From NCBI GenBank assembly GCA_052315415.1, contig JBLSDH010000002.1, positions 124,001 through 188,000 of the forward strand: a stretch of 64,000 nucleotides of DNA. Reading direction: 5' to 3'. The number at the start of each line of letters is the position of its first letter. The stretch's first letter is position 1. The notes beneath the pieces were generated by a model, which worked only from the letters and a program-made list of their open reading frames with translations, made no database searches and had not been told where the DNA came from. This DNA comes from Cuniculiplasma sp052315415 (lineage in GTDB: Archaea; Thermoplasmatota; Thermoplasmata; Thermoplasmatales; Thermoplasmataceae). Of the stretch, positions 9,347 through 17,397 are shown one piece after another. Made by a program: the position numbers and the translations under genes.

Positions 9347-10033
9347 TCACCTTCTGTGAAGACCACATTCCCTATCAGATCCAGACTCCCACCACCATCT
9401 TCCCTCCCTTTCCGTTTCATTTTTTATTAAAAATCTTGTGCAGGGTTGACATCCAATACTTTTGTAGCCTCTGTAGTATAGGGGATTGATGGGGACCTGA
9501 AAACATTCAATATACTCTTTAACTTGATCTGAACTCCAATCTATCAGTGGATTTATTGTTGTAAAACCGTTGATCACTTCCTCCTCTTTTAGGTTTTTGC
9601 GGTTCTCAGTCTGTTCCTTGCGAATTCCGGTTATCATCGCCTTCATTTTTCTTTTAATTTGAGATAGTGGTTCAACCTTCCTGATATAGCAGCAAAGATC
9701 CCTTTTTTCTTTTGATTCAAAAAAAAGATTGGGGCCATGATTTTCAACCATCTCCCTTATTTTATTCGAATCACCATAAATAAAATGGATATTTATTCCG
9801 TAATTCTCCTTTATGAATTGGATTAAATCGTATGTTTCCTGAAACAGCCTTCCAGTATCTATTGTAAATATTTGAATGCCTATTCTATTTTTTTCTATTT
9901 CGTTGAGTATTATCATATCCTCCATTGAAAATGAACAAGAGAAAAAAATTTCACTACTAAATTTATTTTCTGCATTATTCAGTGTCTCCCTTAGCTTAAT
10001 GCACAATTCATTCAGAGTTTCCTTTCCTTCCAT
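9347..10033 (-). CDS. cysH: APS/PAPS reductase (CysH family, [4Fe-4S] type)
   Basis: It reduces adenylylated sulfate to sulfite. The 228-aa protein has the PP-loop-like SFSMED near 35-40, then CC at 114-115 and GCQPC at 194-198, the four cysteines that bind a [4Fe-4S] cluster in APS reductases and in a subset of PAPS reductases. The C-terminal catalytic cysteine is in ECGLH. The cluster and the absence of an APS kinase gene nearby favour direct APS reduction, but this is inference. It is the first gene of the cysH-sat operon, with divergent transcription from the ComA-HTH gene 111 nt away. Confidence 0.92.
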   Translation of the reverse strand: MEGKETLNELCIKLRETLNNAENKFSSEIFFSCSFSMEDMIILNEIEKNRIGIQIFTIDTGRLFQETYDLIQFIKENYGINIHFIYGDSNKIREMVENHGPNLFFESKEKRDLCCYIRKVEPLSQIKRKMKAMITGIRKEQTENRKNLKEEEVINGFTTINPLIDWSSDQVKEYIECFQVPINPLYYRGYKSIGCQPCTRFLIKNETEREGRWWWESGSDRECGLHRR

Positions 10034-10085
10034 ATAATTGTAATATTGATAATTGGATTTACTTTGCTAAAGTTGAAAACAGCTA

Positions 10086-10098
10086 CAAAATTGTTTTG
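10086..10098. promoter_or_regulatory. Inverted repeat between cysH and the ComA-HTH gene
   Basis: CAAAA-TTG-TTTTG is an exact inverted repeat with 5-bp arms and a 3-nt centre, placed in the 111-nt divergent promoter region. Position and symmetry fit an operator for a dimeric winged-helix protein, and the neighbouring gene encodes such a domain. The arms are short and AT-rich, so chance occurrence is quite possible. Confidence 0.3.
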
Positions 10099-10144
10099 AT
10101 TTTCCTATAACATAATATTAAATCATTTATTTTATTGTGAGATT

Positions 10145-11119
10145 GTGAAATTTTTAGAGAACGAATTTAAATCTCATTTCGAAAAATCGGATGACAGATC
10201 AATTACAATGTGCCTGGATAAAATGTATCTAAAAAATTCAACCATAGGTTTGCTATCTACTTTTTCTACTTATGTTAAATTTGGATGGGGGCTTCCCCTT
10301 CTCTTTGATGAAAAATTTATCTCTGACAGAATTAGAGTAATAAAAAAACACAACTCTGGTGTTTGTAATGGAGGCACATTACTTGAAATAGCATCAGAGT
10401 ACGGAAAATGCAAAAATATAGTGGAAAAATTGATTAGTATTGGTTTTACACACATTGAACTGAGTGAGGGTATTAACAATTTGAAAAAAAGTGATAAAAA
10501 AGAGGTTGGAGAGATTTGTAAACAGAAAGGTATAATCCTTGTAATGGAGGTTGGAAAGAAGGTTAAAAATAATCAACTCAGCCTAAGGGAAACCATCAAT
10601 TCAATAAATGAAGCGTTGACATATGAGCCGGATCTCATTATTATAGAAGGGCGTGAGTCAGGAAAAGATGTTTCTATTTACGATTCTGAGGGGAATATAA
10701 AATGGACATGGGTTGAGGAGATTCTTGACAATTTCAAAGTAGAAAGACTGATGTTTGAAGCTCCAATGGAAAGCCAACAAATAGAATTTATAAAAAAACT
10801 AGGAAAAAATGTAAACCTTGGTAACATACTACCTGAATCTCTTATATCTCTTAAGTCTCAGAGACTTGGAATAAGAGGGGATTCCCTCAGTATAGAGAAT
10901 ACAATGGGGGAATTTGAAGCAAGTCCGGCCACAAAATTTGTTTACCATGTGATTTGTAATTCCATTAAAGCTGATCAAAATCTCATCATGAGAATAACAG
11001 GTTTAAAAAGAAGGACAGTATGTAATTCAATAAATGAACTTATAAAATTAGGAATGATAAAGGAAACACTTGATCAATCAGACCTGAGGAGAAAATTTTA
11101 TACTGTGGTCAAGCATTAA
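10145..11119 (+). CDS. ComA-like (phosphosulfolactate synthase family) protein fused to a C-terminal winged-helix domain
   Basis: Residues 1-250 follow the (2R)-phospho-3-sulfolactate synthase (ComA) fold: VKFGWG at 44-49, GGTLLE, GFTHIELSEG, MEVGKK, IIEGRESG near 175-182, LMFEAP and NVNLGN, then IRGDSL. ComA adds sulfite to phosphoenolpyruvate. Unlike ComA (about 250 aa), this 324-aa protein continues into a winged-helix region (about 258-324) with a helix-turn-helix ITGLKRRTVCNSINELIKLG. It uses a GTG start. It is divergent from cysH-sat, so it could be a sulfur-responsive regulator that reuses the ComA barrel to sense sulfite or PEP. No other coenzyme M genes are present. The fusion is seen; the regulator role is inferred. 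Confidence 0.8.
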   Translation: MKFLENEFKSHFEKSDDRSITMCLDKMYLKNSTIGLLSTFSTYVKFGWGLPLLFDEKFISDRIRVIKKHNSGVCNGGTLLEIASEYGKCKNIVEKLISIGFTHIELSEGINNLKKSDKKEVGEICKQKGIILVMEVGKKVKNNQLSLRETINSINEALTYEPDLIIIEGRESGKDVSIYDSEGNIKWTWVEEILDNFKVERLMFEAPMESQQIEFIKKLGKNVNLGNILPESLISLKSQRLGIRGDSLSIENTMGEFEASPATKFVYHVICNSIKADQNLIMRITGLKRRTVCNSINELIKLGMIKETLDQSDLRRKFYTVVKH

Positions 11120-11206
11120 TGTGAAAAATTTTCATAAAAATCTTCTCTCTTTGCATATTTATTCCAATTGGAAAAAATATTTATGAGAAAATTTTGATAA
11201 ATAATT

Positions 11207-12004
11207 ATGAAAAAAGAATATATATTCATAGTAATATTAGTGGCTGCAATAATTGTAGGTTCTTTTGTTGCCTTCAACTTTATACAATCTAAAAGTACCT
11301 CTGATTCACAGGTCCTTAAACTTGGTGTGTATGAAAAAGTAACATCAAATGATCTTATTTCAAACAATCAAAACCACATATATTTCATTTCCTGGTACGG
11401 ATGTCCAATAGGTGCCGACAATTCATGGGTTCTTTATGATCTTATTAATTCTAGCATGAATGGAAATGGCACCCAATATGTCATACCACATCAGTCAATT
11501 GCCAATACTCCCGGACTTCTTTTCTTAAAAGGTAAACCTTATGACAATATTGGAGAAAATTTCACATTTTCATATGCAGGAGTTCCGTTTTGTTTTACAT
11601 CCATCTATCTCTACAATCAAACACTTACAGGAATGTATAACAATCAATCATTTGGTAATATAAGCAAGAATACTTATAATATTTCAAGAATTGATGACGG
11701 ACTTGCACTACTTCAAAAATATCTTCCTTCTTCAGTATACAATGTTGCAAAGCAATACGAGACTGAAATACCACTTGAAAACCACACCGAATCCATTGCC
11801 AATCTTTCAGGACATCTGGTTACAATGCTTATAATAACAGGTCCTGATGGTACATTTGTTCATTTCTTTTTCATGTTCCCATCATTCTCAAGTGGAGTAA
11901 TGGCCTCCACCGTATTGAGTGATTATATGAAAAACCAGCAAATTCAAAGTGCTGAACAGGAACTAATTTTGATAATGGGAGAGGCAGACACAGCCTGCGC
12001 CTGA
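11207..12004 (+). CDS. DUF929-like secreted or membrane-anchored protein
   Basis: A 265-aa protein with one N-terminal membrane segment or uncleaved signal (residues about 5-25) and an extracytoplasmic domain. The segment FISWYGCPIGADNSW (60-74) has the thioredoxin-like context that I associate with the archaeal DUF929 family, and a second cysteine-containing motif follows (GVPFCF). Many Asn-x-Ser/Thr sequons in the exported part fit an N-glycosylated archaeal surface protein. The function is unknown; a thiol-redox role is possible. It stands alone, convergent with the ABM gene 12 nt away. Confidence 0.7.
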   Translation: MKKEYIFIVILVAAIIVGSFVAFNFIQSKSTSDSQVLKLGVYEKVTSNDLISNNQNHIYFISWYGCPIGADNSWVLYDLINSSMNGNGTQYVIPHQSIANTPGLLFLKGKPYDNIGENFTFSYAGVPFCFTSIYLYNQTLTGMYNNQSFGNISKNTYNISRIDDGLALLQKYLPSSVYNVAKQYETEIPLENHTESIANLSGHLVTMLIITGPDGTFVHFFFMFPSFSSGVMASTVLSDYMKNQQIQSAEQELILIMGEADTACA

Positions 12005-12016
12005 TAAAGTAAAAAT

Positions 12017-12304
12017 TTATCCTATTATTTCATGAATTGTGAGAATATTATCTCCATCTAATATTTCTTTATTTAATCCTTTATGTGACCTGATAAAATC
12101 TTCGCTTTTGAGCCATGCATTAAATGATTCCAAGTTCTCCCAGTAGGTTTCTACGATATAATCTTCCCCCTTGATTGGCCTCATAAAATTAGTTCTCACA
12201 AAACCTTCAATTTTTTTAATATTTTTCTCTCTTTTTATAAAGGAATCTTCAAACTCTTTTTCCCTACCCTTTTTTACTCGGATATGATTCTGTGTAACAA
12301 TCAT
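12017..12304 (-). CDS. Antibiotic-biosynthesis-monooxygenase (ABM) / IsdG-like domain protein
   Basis: A small ferredoxin-like alpha/beta-barrel protein of 95 aa. The pattern of a hydrophobic strand (MIVTQNHIRV), KKGREKEFEDSFIKRE, IEGFVRTNFMRP, VETYWENLESFNAWLKSEDF and a terminal strand is typical of ABM/haem-degrading monooxygenase-like dimers. I use the ATG at 12304 rather than the one at 12367 because a strong TATA box (TTTTTAAATA) is centred 26 nt upstream, the spacing expected for a leaderless archaeal mRNA, and the shorter form begins exactly at the first strand. The substrate is unknown. Confidence 0.72.
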   Translation of the reverse strand: MIVTQNHIRVKKGREKEFEDSFIKREKNIKKIEGFVRTNFMRPIKGEDYIVETYWENLESFNAWLKSEDFIRSHKGLNKEILDGDNILTIHEIIG

Positions 12305-12324
12305 ATATAAATATTGGTCGTTCC

Positions 12325-12334
12325 TATTTAAAAA
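12325..12334 (-). promoter_or_regulatory. TATA box of the ABM gene
   Basis: The minus strand reads TTTTTAAATA at -30 to -21 relative to the ATG at 12304. This puts the predicted transcription start on or next to the start codon, so the mRNA is probably leaderless. It decides the start codon of that gene. Confidence 0.6.
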
Positions 12335-12389
12335 TTTTTTTAATAGGTGTTCATCTATCTTACTCATAGGAAAATTTTTTAAATTTAAT

Positions 12390-12460
12390 GCGGGAACCGG
12401 GATTCGAACCCGGGTTAAGGGCTTGGGAAGCCCCTGTGATAACCACTACACTATTCCCGC
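12390..12460 (-). tRNA. tRNA-Gly (CCC anticodon)
   Basis: A complete cloverleaf of 71 nt on the minus strand without an intron or encoded CCA. The acceptor stem GCGGGAA pairs with TTCCCGC, the anticodon arm GGGGC-TTCCCAA-GCCCT has one G-T pair and anticodon CCC, and the T arm is CCGGG-TTCGAAT-CCCGG. The next base supplies discriminator A. It reads GGG codons. It lies between the gdhA and ABM genes. Confidence 0.95.
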
Positions 12461-12515
12461 TCAAGTTTCATATAGATAAAAAATTAATAAATAATTCTAA
12501 ATGTGAATGGTACTT

Positions 12516-13766
12516 TCAGTACCATCCTCTTGCTTTCATTGCGTCTGCAACTCTTTTAACTGCTATTACATATGCTGCAGTCCTTGGATCAACTTTGTAT
12601 TGATCAGAGGCGGCAAGAACTGCCTCTGCAGCAGCAGTCATCTTTTTATCAAGTTTTTCATAGACCTCGTCAAGTGTCCAGTAATATCCACCTATATTCT
12701 GAACCCATTCGAAGTATGATGTTGTCACTCCTCCAGCATTGGCCAGGAAATCTGGGAGAACAAGAACATTGTTTTTAAACAATATCTCATCTGCCTCAGG
12801 AGTGGTTGGTCCGTTTGCAAGCTCAAGAACTATCTTCGCCTTTATTTTTGATGCGTTGTCACTTCTTATCTGGTTCTCAATTGCCGCTGGAATTAGAACG
12901 TCCACATTTAGTTCAAGAAGTTCTTCGTTAGAGATGTTCTTAGCTCCTTCAAAATCCTGAACACTTCCGTGTTTCTGTTTGTGCTCAAGAAGTTTTTCAA
13001 AGTCCAATCCTTTTTCAGAATAGATTCCTCCCTTTGTATCTGATATTGCCACAACCTTTGAGCCAAAATGTTCCTTAACAAGTTTCATTGCAAACTGTCC
13101 TGCATTTCCAAACCCCTGAATTGCCACAGTAGCCTTTGATAGATCAATATTCTTCTTCTTTGCCCCTACCTTGAGGACGTACATTCCCCCCTTTGCTGTT
13201 GCGTCTCCCCTTCCTTCAGATCCGCCAACAGTAAGTGGCTTGCCCGTAATAACACCAGGAGCAGATTTTCTAACTATGTTCTCGTATTCATCCATCATCC
13301 ATGCCATAATCTGAGGTGTTGTGTAAACATCAGGTGCAGGAACATCAACCTCGGGCCCTATGAATTCACCAAGTGCCCTAACATAGGCTCTGCTTAACCT
13401 CTCAAGCTCTCCAGCACTCATCTTCTTTGGATCACATATCACTCCACCTTTTGCTCCACCCAGTGGAATGTCCACAACTGCAGTTTTCCATGTCATCCAA
13501 GCAGCAAGAGCCTTAACTGTTGAAATAGTCTCCTCAGGATGAAATCTAATTCCACCCTTTGTGGGTCCTCTTGCATTGTTATAGTGAACCCTAAACCCTG
13601 TGAAAACCTTAACCTTTCCGTCATCCATCCTCACAGGAAGACTTACAGTCATTATCTGCTGTGGTTGCTTTAATATCTCAAGAGCCTGCTGGTCTAGTTT
13701 CATAACCTTTGCAGCTTTTTCAAGCTGTTTAACGGCTATGTCAAAAGGATCTAAATCTTCTGCCAT
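12516..13766 (-). CDS. gdhA: Glutamate dehydrogenase
   Basis: Hexameric-type glutamate dehydrogenase of 416 aa, the usual archaeal length, interconverting glutamate and 2-oxoglutarate plus ammonium. Substrate-binding and catalytic features are present: GPTKGGIRFHP, KTAVVDIPLGGAKGG with the catalytic lysine, and PAPDVYT. The Rossmann motif is GFGNAGQFA. The C-terminus (KRVADAMKARGWY) is typical. The ATG has an upstream SD (AAGGTGA). Coenzyme choice (NAD or NADP) is not clear. With P5C dehydrogenase in this window it can feed proline and arginine carbon into the citric acid cycle. Confidence 0.95.
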   Translation of the reverse strand: MAEDLDPFDIAVKQLEKAAKVMKLDQQALEILKQPQQIMTVSLPVRMDDGKVKVFTGFRVHYNNARGPTKGGIRFHPEETISTVKALAAWMTWKTAVVDIPLGGAKGGVICDPKKMSAGELERLSRAYVRALGEFIGPEVDVPAPDVYTTPQIMAWMMDEYENIVRKSAPGVITGKPLTVGGSEGRGDATAKGGMYVLKVGAKKKNIDLSKATVAIQGFGNAGQFAMKLVKEHFGSKVVAISDTKGGIYSEKGLDFEKLLEHKQKHGSVQDFEGAKNISNEELLELNVDVLIPAAIENQIRSDNASKIKAKIVLELANGPTTPEADEILFKNNVLVLPDFLANAGGVTTSYFEWVQNIGGYYWTLDEVYEKLDKKMTAAAEAVLAASDQYKVDPRTAAYVIAVKRVADAMKARGWY

Positions 13767-13864
13767 TAAATCACCTTAGGCGTTTGGGTATTTAACCAAT
13801 GAATTAAACCTTTATGCATTTTTTAATTTCATTTTTTTAATTTCATATTTCATAATATGGTGTT

Positions 13865-14230
13865 TCATATAAAAGCCGTTACCTCTAATTCAACCAGGGC
13901 GTCTTTATTTGGAAAAGAACATACAACAGTTGTCCTTGAAACGGGATTTTTTCCAAAATATTTCTCAAATAGATCATTCATTTCTTTAAAATTATCAGCT
14001 GAAGAAAGGTAAACAACTACTCTTACCACTTTTTCCATGGAACTGCCTGAATGTTCCAGGATTTTCTTGACGTTTGAAATTGCCTTCTCAAACTGTAATG
14101 TAAAGTTCCCTAAAGTTTCCTTTGAAACGCCAAGCTGACCTGACAAAAAAACCAACCTGTCAAAAAGTGTAGCATGTACGTATGGCCCTGCTCTCCCTAG
14201 ATCTTCAACAACTACTGTTTTTTTATCCAT
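13865..14230 (-). CDS. RidA/YjgF/YER057c/UK114 family protein
   Basis: A 121-aa RidA-like trimer subunit. Members hydrolyse reactive enamine/imine intermediates released by PLP enzymes and so protect the cell. Family features are YVHATLFDRLVFLSGQLG, QFEKAISNVKKILEHSGSSMEKVVRVVVYL, and the C-terminal segment VSRTTVVCSFPNKDALVELEV, where Arg is the usual substrate-binding residue. A cysteine is at the position occupied by Cys in many RidA proteins. It neighbours glutamate dehydrogenase, consistent with amino-acid catabolism, but it has its own upstream gap and may be monocistronic. Confidence 0.85.
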   Translation of the reverse strand: MDKKTVVVEDLGRAGPYVHATLFDRLVFLSGQLGVSKETLGNFTLQFEKAISNVKKILEHSGSSMEKVVRVVVYLSSADNFKEMNDLFEKYFGKNPVSRTTVVCSFPNKDALVELEVTAFI

Positions 14231-14265
14231 AATATGAATATACTTTGTTATTATTTATTATTTTT

Positions 14266-15501
14266 TTATATTACACCGGAGGGTTTTTCCTTAATAAATG
14301 GAAATTCATAGTATTTTGAGTATAATGAGGTGGCAATAAAACCAGAGAATGAAAAAATACCAAAAAATATTAAACCTGAATATACGCCGTACAATCCTGA
14401 CAGAATTCCAAACCCAAAGATTCCAGTAATACCGCCCAGCCTTCCAATCATCTGAGAGAAACCTTCTCCACTTGCCGAGTGTCTTGTTTCATAGGCATCA
14501 GCAGGAGCTATTACGGTTGTTTTATCTGGCCCCATAGCACCAAAGAAAAAAGATGTGAATAAAAGAGAGAAAATCAAAATGTAATTTATATTAGTGTTGA
14601 TATATCCTATTGAGCCCAATATCAAAAGTGGAATGGCCCGACCAAGAAAGCCTATTTCTTGCAATCTAAGAATGGCAATTTTTTTTATTAGCCAAACAGT
14701 TACAAGGGCCGCGGGGATTGTGACCATTTTAGTTATGAGGCTAAAATAATCTGAAACAGGATTTGATACAAATAGTATTACTGCGAAAAAAGCAGGTAAA
14801 AACACTGAAAAACCTTGATCTGACACCTGATATGAGAACCATGAATAGCTGTAAAACGCTATTCTTATTTTCTTATTACTGAAAAAGTCCTCCATTATAT
14901 TTTTCATGCTTTTTCTACTTTCATTCTTCCATTTTTTTGATTCAGGAAGGAAACCTCTTAAGAAAATGAATGGCAGTGAGATAACTGACCCAGAGAGAAG
15001 AATGTACCTCCAACCATCAATTTCGAAATAAGTGTTTAGCAATGTTCCAAGTCCATATGCAACAATCATTCCAAAATTGGCGGCAAATAGAATAACTGCC
15101 ATGTTTCCTTTAGAAGAACTTTCCTCACTCAACTCTTTTATGTATGGAAATGCAACTGAAAAATCCATACCGATTGCAAAACCAACAAATAATCTTGATA
15201 TAAACAGTGTTTCAAAATTGAATGATAATGCAGCAAAAGTTTCGAATATAAAATATCCTATAATATCGACGGTTATCAATGACTTTCTTCCAAATCGATC
15301 AGAGAAAAGACCGGATGGGAAAGAACCTATTGCTGCACCCATAATAGAGGAAGCTGCAATTAAAGTTATCTGATATGTCCCGAGGCTGAACTGTTCACTT
15401 ATTGGTTTAATTCCAACCGAGATTGCGGCAATATCAAAAGTAGAGATGAAGATGCCACTGCCAAGAATTAAAATGTATATGTTGTTGCTTCTAAAATTCA
15501 T
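14266..15501 (-). CDS. Major facilitator superfamily transporter
   Basis: A 411-aa polytopic membrane protein with about 12 hydrophobic segments and the MFS loop 2-3 signature GLFSDRFGRKSL near residues 64-75. It resembles the sugar-/organic-acid-type proton symporters (phosphate-, aromatic-acid- or sialate-like families) in its overall pattern, including a large charged loop with KKWKNESRKS between helices 6 and 7. The substrate cannot be deduced. It sits between RidA and the methionine operon on the same strand, with a 34-nt gap on either side, so it might be co-transcribed downstream of the methionine genes. Confidence 0.85.
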   Translation of the reverse strand: MNFRSNNIYILILGSGIFISTFDIAAISVGIKPISEQFSLGTYQITLIAASSIMGAAIGSFPSGLFSDRFGRKSLITVDIIGYFIFETFAALSFNFETLFISRLFVGFAIGMDFSVAFPYIKELSEESSSKGNMAVILFAANFGMIVAYGLGTLLNTYFEIDGWRYILLSGSVISLPFIFLRGFLPESKKWKNESRKSMKNIMEDFFSNKKIRIAFYSYSWFSYQVSDQGFSVFLPAFFAVILFVSNPVSDYFSLITKMVTIPAALVTVWLIKKIAILRLQEIGFLGRAIPLLILGSIGYINTNINYILIFSLLFTSFFFGAMGPDKTTVIAPADAYETRHSASGEGFSQMIGRLGGITGIFGFGILSGLYGVYSGLIFFGIFSFSGFIATSLYSKYYEFPFIKEKPSGVI

Positions 15502-15535
15502 GTAAGGTTTCCCTTACAGATATTTACAATTGGTA

Positions 15536-16561
15536 TTAAAGATTTTTTCTTATTGATTTTACAGCCTCTCCCATATTTTTCAATTTTTTATATGCCACAT
15601 CCCTTGATCTTGTCCTTAGTCCGCAATCCGGGTTAACCTTTATAAGTTCCGGAAAAGGCATTAGTTTCATTGAGTATTCCAGCCTATCTTTAATTAATTC
15701 TTGACTCTCCAAATCATCAATATGGACATCTGTTACACCTATTCCAAGGAATTTCTTTTTATTCAAAGTTTCATTCATTTCATTGAACCTTTTTACGTCA
15801 TAGTAACCCTTTCTTACATCATCTGTCAAGCCTCTGTTAAGGCTATCTCTGTTGGCAAATTCAAGATTGTATCCGTCAACCTTCAAATCAGGCATAACAT
15901 TAAATAGCATTCCATAGTCAGAACTGTAACAGACATGTATTGATGATTCTATTCCATCTATATTTGAAATTGTTCTGTTTACTGAATTCACAACTATATC
16001 CATCTCGTCAGGATGAGTGGTTGCTGCTGGTTCATCTATTTGAATCTCTAGTTTTCCAGTTTTACCATTCTCCCTCCAGATTTTAAGAAGATGGAGAATT
16101 TCTTCCCGAAGTACCCTGGCAAAGGAATCTGCAAGTTCAGCCCTGTCCCTATAATACTCATTAAATGACCAGTCCATCATGGTGTAAGGACCAGTAACTG
16201 GAATCTTTATGTTTTCCCAACCCTGTTTAATCAGGAATTTTAATTCATCTTCAAGAGGGTGATACTTCAAATTCAGTAATCCTTTCACACTTCCTTTTTT
16301 ATAATATCGGTTATCAAATGATCTGACCGGCCCATAAAATTCTATATTTTGCATCGCTATGGCGAAGTTCTCATACATTTCCCATCTAAACATTTCGCCA
16401 CCAACCCCTATATTATCAATACCTGCTTTTTCAAAAAGTGAAATCGTTTCTATAGTTGCCCTTTCAGCCTTGCTTATGAATTCCGGTGTTCCAAAAGTTT
16501 TATGGAATACACTGCTCAGATATTCAGGCTTCCTGAAACTCCCTATCTCTTGTAATATCAA
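15536..16561 (-). CDS. MetE-type methionine synthase, catalytic (C-terminal/core) protein
   Basis: A 341-aa protein equivalent to the C-terminal zinc-binding half of cobalamin-independent methionine synthase, which methylates homocysteine. The zinc ligands are visible as IHVCYS (His-x-Cys), a downstream Glu in LEFANRDS, and NPDCGLRTR for the second Cys. In archaea this core form occurs without the N-terminal half and its methyl donor may be a corrinoid or pterin carrier rather than triglutamyl folate. The start is TTG, 4 nt after the stop of the MetE-N-like gene. It is the third gene of the methionine operon. Confidence 0.88.
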   Translation of the reverse strand: MILQEIGSFRKPEYLSSVFHKTFGTPEFISKAERATIETISLFEKAGIDNIGVGGEMFRWEMYENFAIAMQNIEFYGPVRSFDNRYYKKGSVKGLLNLKYHPLEDELKFLIKQGWENIKIPVTGPYTMMDWSFNEYYRDRAELADSFARVLREEILHLLKIWRENGKTGKLEIQIDEPAATTHPDEMDIVVNSVNRTISNIDGIESSIHVCYSSDYGMLFNVMPDLKVDGYNLEFANRDSLNRGLTDDVRKGYYDVKRFNEMNETLNKKKFLGIGVTDVHIDDLESQELIKDRLEYSMKLMPFPELIKVNPDCGLRTRSRDVAYKKLKNMGEAVKSIRKNL

Positions 16562-16565
16562 ATTT

Positions 16566-17396
16566 TTATTCGTTTTCCACCACCTCCTTCATTACTTTTA
16601 CCTTTTTATCAGCAATTACCCTTGGAAGAAAATCCGGATAATCATTAAATCCAATCAAAACATTTCCGCTGTTAACTTTTTCTAATTGTTTTATAATTTT
16701 TTCCTTGGACTCTATTGTTGTGGTTTTTGCCTCAAAAATTCTCATTATCTGGATTTCTGATTCATTGGGATTTTCATTTTTCCTTTCTGAAAAACCTGCT
16801 ATGGCATCCAGAACTATTTTCTTGTTTCCTAGAACCTCCTTTATTGAGATCAAAGTATCATAATGTACAGGGACTCGTTCCATTATGATGACACCTTCCT
16901 TTGAAAAATTTCTCAGAAGATCTCCGTAGGCTTCCAAAATGCTAACAATAAAATCCTCTTTTTTTAATTTGGCATCATTATAGCTGTATGAGAAAAAAGT
17001 TTCTGGCCCGGGAAGAAATCCGTAACCCCCCTTTGATCTGTAGACTGGGCCTGGTATGTTGTCCTTTCCGCTGGCCTCCGAATCTCGGAATTTTGGTTTT
17101 CCAACTATTTTAGGTTCCCGGTAAAATGTATTTGTATATTCAAGTCTCCTCAATGGGCCAACTTCAAAACCGCTAAGGGAGCCCAGTAGAGGGCGGAAAA
17201 TATCAAACCAATTATACAGTGGGTCTGAGGACAAGATATTTTCCCCTCTGAATTTTAGAAATTCCTCAGTCTCCTCGTCTATTCTGTTATTAAGATCTTT
17301 AACCCCTAAAATTCCTCTTTGCCATCTTCCGATCAATATCCTTAGATTTTCATCCTTTGGATATATTCCATCAATCAAACCTTTTACATTATTCAT
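16566..17396 (-). CDS. MetE N-terminal-domain-like protein
   Basis: A 276-aa protein of the URO-D/CIMS TIM-barrel superfamily, resembling the N-terminal half of MetE (for example LIGRWQRGILGVKDLNNRID and FLPGPETFFSYS). It lacks the zinc site, which is in the next gene. It is probably the partner that binds the methylated cofactor or stabilises the core enzyme; that is inference from operon position. The ATG at 17396 is preferred over the GTG three codons upstream because GGAGTGT is correctly spaced from it. The metF-like stop codon lies one base upstream. Confidence 0.8.
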   Translation of the reverse strand: MNNVKGLIDGIYPKDENLRILIGRWQRGILGVKDLNNRIDEETEEFLKFRGENILSSDPLYNWFDIFRPLLGSLSGFEVGPLRRLEYTNTFYREPKIVGKPKFRDSEASGKDNIPGPVYRSKGGYGFLPGPETFFSYSYNDAKLKKEDFIVSILEAYGDLLRNFSKEGVIIMERVPVHYDTLISIKEVLGNKKIVLDAIAGFSERKNENPNESEIQIMRIFEAKTTTIESKEKIIKQLEKVNSGNVLIGFNDYPDFLPRVIADKKVKVMKEVVENE

Positions 17397-17397
17397 T

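Noticed and set aside
9342..9368. ATG-initiated longer form of sat
   Set aside because: It overlaps cysH and has no SD, whereas TTG 9341 has AAGGTGA at the ideal distance.
12305..12367. Longer form of the ABM-domain protein
   Set aside because: The added 21 residues are hydrophilic and outside the fold, and the TATA box is correctly placed only for ATG 12304.
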